Source: Phycisphaera mikurensis NBRC 102666 | Lineage (GTDB): Bacteria; Planctomycetota; Phycisphaerae; Phycisphaerales; SM1A02 | Assembly: GCA_945870475.1 (NCBI GenBank) | Contig: CAMBSR010000052.1 | Coordinates: 1 to 11,189 of the forward strand | Length of the DNA: 11,189 nt | Direction: 5' to 3' | Notes under the pieces: model-generated | The model's database searches: none | Told to the model about the DNA's origin: nothing | What the model saw: the letters and a program-made list of their open reading frames with translations, nothing else | Position numbers and translations under genes: made by a program | In this document: positions 5,999 to 11,189 of the stretch, piece by piece | Layout: every line of letters starts with the position of its first letter | Numbering within the stretch: the first letter of the stretch is position 1

Positions 5999-8250
5999 GC
6001 GCTCTCTCGTTTGCATCGCCCGGACTGGCCGTGGCCGCCGGCGTGGCGGTGGCGGTGCCCATCGCCATCCATCTCCTGCTGCGCCGCCGACGCTCGCCCG
6101 TCGAGTGGGCAGCCATGGACCTTCTCCGCGAGGCCCTTCGCCGCGTGGACCGCAAGCGGCGCGTGGAGCGCTGGCTCCTGCTCGCGGTTCGCTGCCTGGT
6201 GGTGGCATGCGCTGGGTTCGCGATCGCGGCGCCGTTCATCGGCACCGCCTCCGCCGGCATTCGCAGTGCACGGACACTCGTGGTGGTGATCGATGATTCC
6301 GCCGCATCGAACGAGCGTCTGGGAACCGAGGACGGTGGAGGTACTGCGTTCGAACGTTCGGTGGCGGCCGCGAAGGCTGCGATCGAGGCGCTCGCTCCCG
6401 GGGATCGGGTGGCGCTCGTGCCGATGTCGCATCCTGCATCGGTGAGCCGCGATTCCGCGTCCCTTGATCACCGCGGCGCGTTGCAGCGGCTCACGAGCAT
6501 GGGAGCCACCGAGTCGGTCTGCGACATCCCGGCGGCCATGGAAGCGGCGTCCACGGTGCTTTCGAACGAGGAATCCGCGGGAACCCAGCGGGAAATCCTG
6601 CTTGCAAGCGCATTCCGCGCTGGATCCGTAGGTGCGATGCCGCCGTTGCCGAAGATGGGCAACGATGGTGCCGAGGTGTCGATTGCGGCAACGAATCCAC
6701 CGGCCGCGCAGGGCGCAAACCTGCAGGTGACCGGCGTGGAAGCCGAACGACTCGCGGGCACCGGGCCGGATGCGCCCGCATCGCTGCGCATCACGGTGCG
6801 TCGCGATCGGGGTGATGGGCCACTGAGGACCACGGTGCGCGTCGCCGGCCCGACCATGACCGCACCGGTGGAGCGGGCGCTCGAGCTCGGCGCGGGCGAA
6901 CGCGAGCGCAGCACCAGCGTCACCATCACCGAGCGCCCGGCCGATCCGGCATCCACGCTTCGCCGTGCGGTGGTCGTCTCCATCTCGCCCGACGCACAGC
7001 CGGTGGACGATGCGCGCGCCACGGTGCTTCCACCGACGGATCGCCTGCGGGTGGCCGTGGTGGATCGGCGCTCGTTCGATGCAGCGAGCGCACTCGACAG
7101 GCTTCCGGCAGGTGACTGGGTGGCACGGGCACTTGCGCCTGGCGAGCCGGCGACCATCGACGTCACGCAGGTGGACCCGGTGGCGCTGGATGCTCGAACG
7201 GCGGCGGTGTCCGACGCAATCGTGATCGCCGAGCCCCAGCTCCTGAATGCCGGCCAATGGGCGATGCTTGCATCGTTTGTCGCGCGCGGCGGCATGGTGG
7301 CGGTGCTTCCGGCGGCCAGGGAACGCGTGCAGGCGTGGACTGGGCAGTTTGGGACCACGTTCGCCATCCCATGGAAGATGGGCATCGAGGCGCGCGAGCG
7401 CGCGCAACCGACCGCGTTGGCCGGCGAACAGCCCGGGAGCTCGTACCTGGCTGCCCTCTCCGGTGAGTTGCCGCAGCTTGCGCCCGCGGTCGACGTGTTC
7501 CGTTCCGTCGATGTGGACGCCTCGGTCGACCCCGGCGCCGTGCAGCTGACGTTGCAGGACGGAACCGCGTTCCTGCTCTCGTGGCGTCCCGCCAATGCGC
7601 GTGGCACGGTCATGCTGTTCACCTCCGCCATCGATCTTGGGTGGACGACCCTGCCGCTCAAGCCGCTCATGGTCCCGCTCTGGCAGGAGATGGTGGCGGA
7701 GGGTCGCCGTCGGGCATCCACGGCACAGGTGGCTTCCGTTGGTTCGCAGCCGGAAATCGATCGCCAGGGTGTGGTCGAGCTCCGTCCCGTGTCTCCCGAC
7801 GGCGCATCGATGCCGGGAGTGCGCACGGTGCCCGTGGGCGCCGGCGGCAGGACTTCCATGCCGCTCGAGCGTGGCGGATTGCTCGAGATGCTCGACTCCG
7901 GCGGCCGGCCGCAGGGAATGCTCGCCGCGGTCATCGACGGATCCGTCACGTCTGTTGCGCCGACGGACCAGGATCGCGTGCGTGGTTGGCTTGCCTTTGC
8001 GGGAACGTTCACGTGGGTCGGCGATGCCGGCAGCACCACGGGTTCCGGTGAGTCAACAGCCACCGCACCGGCGGCACGGAGCAACGGATCACTCGCACCG
8101 GCCCTGTTTGCGGCGGCGCTGCTGTTTGCGGTGGTCGAGGCTTTCCTTGCGCGCCGCTTCTCGCATGCGGTGAAGTCCGGCGGCATCCTGCGGAACCAGG
8201 CACATCAGGCACATGACGTGCCACGCATCGCTTCGGGAGGTTCCCGATGA
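5995..8250 (+). CDS. BatA-like membrane protein with degenerate VWA domain
   Basis: This 751-aa protein is probably anchored in the cytoplasmic membrane with its bulk outside. The BatA-type N-terminus has a first helix at about 7-28, the basic RRRRSPVEW segment and a second helix at about 59-81. A VWA-like domain follows at about 93-235. Its MIDAS reads D100-D-S-A-A-S, so the DxSxS spacing is broken and metal binding is doubtful. Beta-rich sequence at about 240-345 is followed by an amidotransferase-like alpha/beta region at about 348-570, without an evident Cys-His catalytic pair. A C-terminal helix lies at about 700-719. The start is GTG overlapping the DUF58 stop by 4 nt; only a weak GGGGG-like purine run precedes it. 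The family call is good; the molecular role is unknown beyond being a likely MoxR-system membrane component. Confidence 0.85.
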   Translation: MSALSFASPGLAVAAGVAVAVPIAIHLLLRRRRSPVEWAAMDLLREALRRVDRKRRVERWLLLAVRCLVVACAGFAIAAPFIGTASAGIRSARTLVVVIDDSAASNERLGTEDGGGTAFERSVAAAKAAIEALAPGDRVALVPMSHPASVSRDSASLDHRGALQRLTSMGATESVCDIPAAMEAASTVLSNEESAGTQREILLASAFRAGSVGAMPPLPKMGNDGAEVSIAATNPPAAQGANLQVTGVEAERLAGTGPDAPASLRITVRRDRGDGPLRTTVRVAGPTMTAPVERALELGAGERERSTSVTITERPADPASTLRRAVVVSISPDAQPVDDARATVLPPTDRLRVAVVDRRSFDAASALDRLPAGDWVARALAPGEPATIDVTQVDPVALDARTAAVSDAIVIAEPQLLNAGQWAMLASFVARGGMVAVLPAARERVQAWTGQFGTTFAIPWKMGIEARERAQPTALAGEQPGSSYLAALSGELPQLAPAVDVFRSVDVDASVDPGAVQLTLQDGTAFLLSWRPANARGTVMLFTSAIDLGWTTLPLKPLMVPLWQEMVAEGRRRASTAQVASVGSQPEIDRQGVVELRPVSPDGASMPGVRTVPVGAGGRTSMPLERGGLLEMLDSGGRPQGMLAAVIDGSVTSVAPTDQDRVRGWLAFAGTFTWVGDAGSTTGSGESTATAPAARSNGSLAPALFAAALLFAVVEAFLARRFSHAVKSGGILRNQAHQAHDVPRIASGGSR
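8235..8240 (+). promoter_or_regulatory. Ribosome binding site for the second VWA membrane gene
   Basis: GGGAGG lies inside the end of the BatA-like gene, 6 nt before the ATG at 8247. It is the clearest Shine-Dalgarno sequence in the operon and fixes the start. The gene therefore may initiate independently as well as by coupling through the ATGA overlap. Confidence 0.6.
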
Positions 8251-10565
8251 CCGGCAATGCCCTCGTGCGCTGGTTGCTCGGGCTGCAGGCGGTGCCGTCA
8301 GGTGCGCCCGACGTGCGATTTGCGTGGGAGCACCAGGTTTCACCCGCATCGTGGGTGGTGATCGTCGGCGCAGCCGTGCTGGTCGGATGGCTGTCCTACC
8401 GACGCATGGAGATCGGCCGCCCGCGTCGACGCTCGTTGGTGGCGTTGCGGGCGGCCGTGATCGTTCTTCTCGCCATGTTGCTTGCCGGGCCGCTCCTCGA
8501 GGTCCCGCGCGAGTCGATCGAACCGGATGCCGTGATCGTGCTGGCCGACCGGAGCAGGTCCATGGAGGTGGAGGACCTGGTGGGACCGGGTGGATCCATG
8601 CAGTCGCGTGATGCAGCGCTTCGCTCGCTCGCCATGGCGCCCACGCCCTTTGATGCCATCGGTGCGGAACACCGCGTGCAGTGGTATGGATTCGCCGATG
8701 CGGTGGCATCCTTGGCGCGCGATGCCGGCGGGGTGGCGGTCGGTGACGCGGTGGGCGACCGATCGTTGCTCGCGCTTGCCATCGACCAGGCCTTGCTGCG
8801 ATCCGCCGGTCGACCGGTCAGCGCAATCGTGCTGCTGACCGATGGACGGACGACGGATCCCCCCGACCGCACCCTGCTTCGTCGGCTGCAGTCCGAGGGC
8901 ATCGCGGTCTCCGCCGTGGCGCTCGGCGCGGATGCAGCCATGGGCGACTCGTCGGTGGCGGAGATCCATGCGCCGCGCCGTGCGTTCTCGAAGGACCTGG
9001 TTCCTGTGGAGGCGGTGGTCGAGCGCCGTGGGCCAGCGCGCATGCGCGCCCTGCGTGTTGAATTGGTCGACACCGGCACCGGCACGGTGATCGATCGCGC
9101 CGAACTTCCACCGTCGAACGTCGAAGGCGACACGCCGCGGCTCGACACCGTGCAGCTCGTGGCAAGCCCGGCATCCACCGGCGATGCGCGCTGGGAGGTC
9201 CGGGTCTCGGAATCCGAGGCTGCGCGCGACCTGCTTCCCGCCAATGATCGCCGCGCGGTGCCGATCACGCTGGTGGACCGGCCGATGCGGGTGCTGTACG
9301 TGGATGGGTATCCGCGCTGGGAATACCGCTACCTGAAGAACCTCCTGCAGCGTGAGCGGACCATCGAGAGTTCCGTGATGCTGCTTTCGGCGGACCGTGA
9401 CTTCGCGCAGGAGGGCAACACGCCGATCGCGCGGCTCCCGCGCACCCGTGAGGAGTTCGAGCGCTACGACCTGATCGTCCTCGGGGACCTGCCCGCCACG
9501 TTCTTCACCGGCGAGCAGCTGACGGAGATGCGGCGCGCAGTGGCCGAGCGCGGCACCGGCCTTGCCTGGATCGGCGGCGCGCGCAACACCCCGCGCAGCT
9601 GGCACGGAACCTCGATGGAGGAGCTGCTGCCGTTTACCGGCCCATACGAGCTGGAACGGCTGCCGGTGCCCGTGAACCTTGCACCCACGCCGCTTGCCGC
9701 GCGCATGGGCGTGCTGCGGCTTGCGGACGATCCGAAGGGCGCATTCCCGCCAGAACTCCAGTCCGCCGACGATGGCTGGGCACAGCTCGAGTGGGCGCAG
9801 CGCATCCCGGTGAACGCGTTGAAGCCCGCTTCCGAGGTGCTTGCGGAGTCGTTGCAGGAAGTGGAGGGAACCCACGCGCCGCTGGTGGTCGGCATGCGCT
9901 ACGGCGCAGGCAACGTGCTCTACGTGGCCACCGACGAGATCTGGCGTTGGCGCAATGGGCGTGGCGAGACCTATCCCGAGCGATTCTGGGTGCAGCTGCT
10001 CCGATCGCTCGCGCGGCCCTCGCTCGGCGTCGGCCGCGAGGAAGTGCGCATCGCGGTGGAACCGGGACGTGCGACCCTCGGGGATGCCGTTCGCGTGGAG
10101 GTCGAGCTTCCGGCAGGTGCTCTCCCCGCATCGGTGGCGCTCGAGGCGGTGCCTGAGGATGGTCGCCAGGCAACCGTGGACCTCGATGCGAAGCCATCCG
10201 CCGGCGGAACCTTCGTTGCCGCGTGGAGCCCGGAATCGACCGGTCGCTGGAAGATCCGCCCGCGCGATCCATCGCTTGCCGCCCGCGCCGGCGAAGGCAC
10301 GGTGCTCGAGGTTTCCCGCAGCGACCGTGAATTGCGCGATGCGGAAGCCGATCGCCCGCTGCTCGAGTCGCTGGCGCGCGAGACCGGCGGCCGCGTCGTC
10401 AACGCCGCGGATGCCGCGGAGCTGGTCCGAACCCTCCCGAATCGCTCCATCCGCACCGAGAATCCGATCCGCGATCCGCTGTGGAACAGCCCCGCGGCAC
10501 TGCTGTTGGTGATCTCCGTCCTTGCCGCCGAATGGATCGTGCGCCGCACCGCCCGCCTCATCTGA
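8247..10565 (+). CDS. VWA-domain membrane protein with glutamine-amidotransferase-like domain
   Basis: This 772-aa protein has two N-terminal helices (about 34-50 and 66-84) and a VWA domain (about 94-235). The MIDAS motif is intact: D101-x-S103-x-S105, and D199 in LLTDGRTTD. A beta-sandwich-like stretch lies at about 240-340. An amidotransferase-like domain spans about 345-590 and opens with the family hallmark VLYVDGYPRWEYRYLKNLL; WIGG follows at 441-444. No catalytic cysteine is seen in it, so it is probably a binding or structural fold. A second beta-rich region lies at about 598-690 and a C-terminal helix at about 748-765. It overlaps the upstream gene by 4 nt and the next by 1 nt. It mirrors its neighbour's architecture and is likely the metal-binding member of the pair. 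Confidence 0.88.
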   Translation: MTGNALVRWLLGLQAVPSGAPDVRFAWEHQVSPASWVVIVGAAVLVGWLSYRRMEIGRPRRRSLVALRAAVIVLLAMLLAGPLLEVPRESIEPDAVIVLADRSRSMEVEDLVGPGGSMQSRDAALRSLAMAPTPFDAIGAEHRVQWYGFADAVASLARDAGGVAVGDAVGDRSLLALAIDQALLRSAGRPVSAIVLLTDGRTTDPPDRTLLRRLQSEGIAVSAVALGADAAMGDSSVAEIHAPRRAFSKDLVPVEAVVERRGPARMRALRVELVDTGTGTVIDRAELPPSNVEGDTPRLDTVQLVASPASTGDARWEVRVSESEAARDLLPANDRRAVPITLVDRPMRVLYVDGYPRWEYRYLKNLLQRERTIESSVMLLSADRDFAQEGNTPIARLPRTREEFERYDLIVLGDLPATFFTGEQLTEMRRAVAERGTGLAWIGGARNTPRSWHGTSMEELLPFTGPYELERLPVPVNLAPTPLAARMGVLRLADDPKGAFPPELQSADDGWAQLEWAQRIPVNALKPASEVLAESLQEVEGTHAPLVVGMRYGAGNVLYVATDEIWRWRNGRGETYPERFWVQLLRSLARPSLGVGREEVRIAVEPGRATLGDAVRVEVELPAGALPASVALEAVPEDGRQATVDLDAKPSAGGTFVAAWSPESTGRWKIRPRDPSLAARAGEGTVLEVSRSDRELRDAEADRPLLESLARETGGRVVNAADAAELVRTLPNRSIRTENPIRDPLWNSPAALLLVISVLAAEWIVRRTARLI

Positions 10566-11189
10566 TGACGACCGAACGACCAATCACCGACGGAACCGGC
10601 GGCAGCGCAATGCTGGTGCAGCTCCGTGCCACGCGCGCCCGCATCAGGCGCGCGCTGCTGATCGAACGGCTTGCGCAGGCGTTGGCGTTCGGCCTGGTCG
10701 CGATCGTGGTGGCGGTGGTGCTCGACCGTGTCCTTCGGCTTCCGCCGGCAGTGCGTGTGGTGGAGCTGCTGTCGCTCCTCGGCGGTGGCGTTGTGTGGTT
10801 CGTGATGCGCGTGCTTCCCGCGATCCGGTTCGCGCCGCCGCTCGTGGAGGTGGCGCTCCGGATGGAACGCGGTCACGGCGACGCTCGCGGCATCCTGGCC
10901 GCAGGCGCCGACATGGCGGAGGCGGATGCACCCACCGACCCGATCACTGGGCAGCTGGCGCAGGAAGTGGTGCGCCGTGCCTCGGCCGTGGTGGCGCAGG
11001 CCGACCATGGCGTCGTCGACCCGCGACCGGCCCGGCGCGCGACGGCGTCGGCAGGGGTTGCAGTGGTTGTCTTCGTGGCAATGGTCCTGCTTTCGCCGGA
11101 AACCGCGCGGATCGCGCTCCTCCGACTGGCCACGCCGTTCGCGGATGTCCAATGGCCGGCGCGCACCATGGTGGAACCGGCGATGGCCT
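10565..11189 (+). CDS. DUF4175-like membrane protein, 5' part only
   Basis: The first 208 codons of a gene that continues beyond the window are present. The ATG shares its A with the preceding TGA stop (TGATG), so translation is coupled; no separate ribosome binding site is seen. Three hydrophobic helices are visible at about 37-54, 64-82 and 162-177. The third is followed by a TPFADVQWPARTMVEP segment, like the (N)PF-x-x-x-WPR-x-T motif I recall after the third helix in long planctomycete DUF4175-type proteins from MoxR operons. Those proteins usually have a large extracytoplasmic, partly coiled-coil C-terminal region, which cannot be seen here. The family is inferred from topology, motif and context, so it is less certain than for the other genes. 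No frameshift or internal stop is present. Confidence 0.65.
   Translation, partial: MTTERPITDGTGGSAMLVQLRATRARIRRALLIERLAQALAFGLVAIVVAVVLDRVLRLPPAVRVVELLSLLGGGVVWFVMRVLPAIRFAPPLVEVALRMERGHGDARGILAAGADMAEADAPTDPITGQLAQEVVRRASAVVAQADHGVVDPRPARRATASAGVAVVVFVAMVLLSPETARIALLRLATPFADVQWPARTMVEPAMA

Noticed and set aside
8340..10583. Minus-strand open frame of 747 codons opposite the second VWA gene
   Set aside because: It is the antisense image of a gene with clear domains and coupled junctions. The product is His/Arg-rich and has no recognised motif.

Overview
This is an 11.2 kb piece of high-GC bacterial chromosome with two unrelated parts: a replication/repair/RNA-processing block on the left, and the first five genes of a tightly coupled MoxR/von Willebrand-A (VWA) membrane operon on the right. 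The best guess at the host is a planctomycete, perhaps of the Phycisphaerae type. Three things point that way. The MoxR–DUF58–BatA-like–VWA/glutamine-amidotransferase-like–DUF4175-like gene order is familiar from planctomycetes. The RNase Z-like protein resembles the plant short form. dnaA is not followed by dnaN, recF or gyrB. This placement is inferred from gene content only; no rRNA or other marker is present.

Layout. Positions 84-1064 encode a metallo-beta-lactamase-fold RNase Z-like protein whose C-terminus ends in a short heptad repeat. A 319-bp gap carries a good sigma-70-like promoter and three small hairpins, and leads to dnaA (start chosen at 1384, end 2745). A 347-bp gap follows between convergent dnaA and mutM. 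It holds one high-GC-type DnaA box, a purine-rich trinucleotide run, a local AT-rich patch and three copies of an 8-mer, and is the only candidate origin or unwinding region in the window. mutM (formamidopyrimidine-DNA glycosylase) lies on the minus strand, 3941-3093. Its start is best placed at a TTG that puts proline next to the initiator, as the chemistry of the enzyme requires. The mutM and moxR starts are only 22 bp apart and share a symmetric TATA core, which looks like one bidirectional promoter giving leaderless or nearly leaderless transcripts both ways.

The right half (3964 to the window end) is one operon: moxR AAA+ ATPase, DUF58 VWA-like protein, BatA-like membrane protein, a second membrane VWA protein, and the start of a DUF4175-like membrane protein. 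Spacings are 10 nt, a 4-nt overlap, a 4-nt overlap and a 1-nt overlap, so translation is almost certainly coupled. In the known families, MoxR ATPases work with VWA proteins as chaperone-like or assembly systems at the membrane or cell envelope. The two large membrane proteins share one architecture: two N-terminal helices, a VWA domain, a large extracytoplasmic region with an amidotransferase-like fold, and a C-terminal helix. Only the second keeps an intact metal-binding MIDAS motif. The substrate of this system cannot be read from the sequence.

No tRNA, rRNA, CRISPR array, insertion sequence, integrase or clear intrinsic terminator was found. The window looks like ordinary core chromosome rather than an island. 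The most interesting signals are the shared divergent promoter, the candidate origin, and the paired active/degenerate VWA scaffold proteins.
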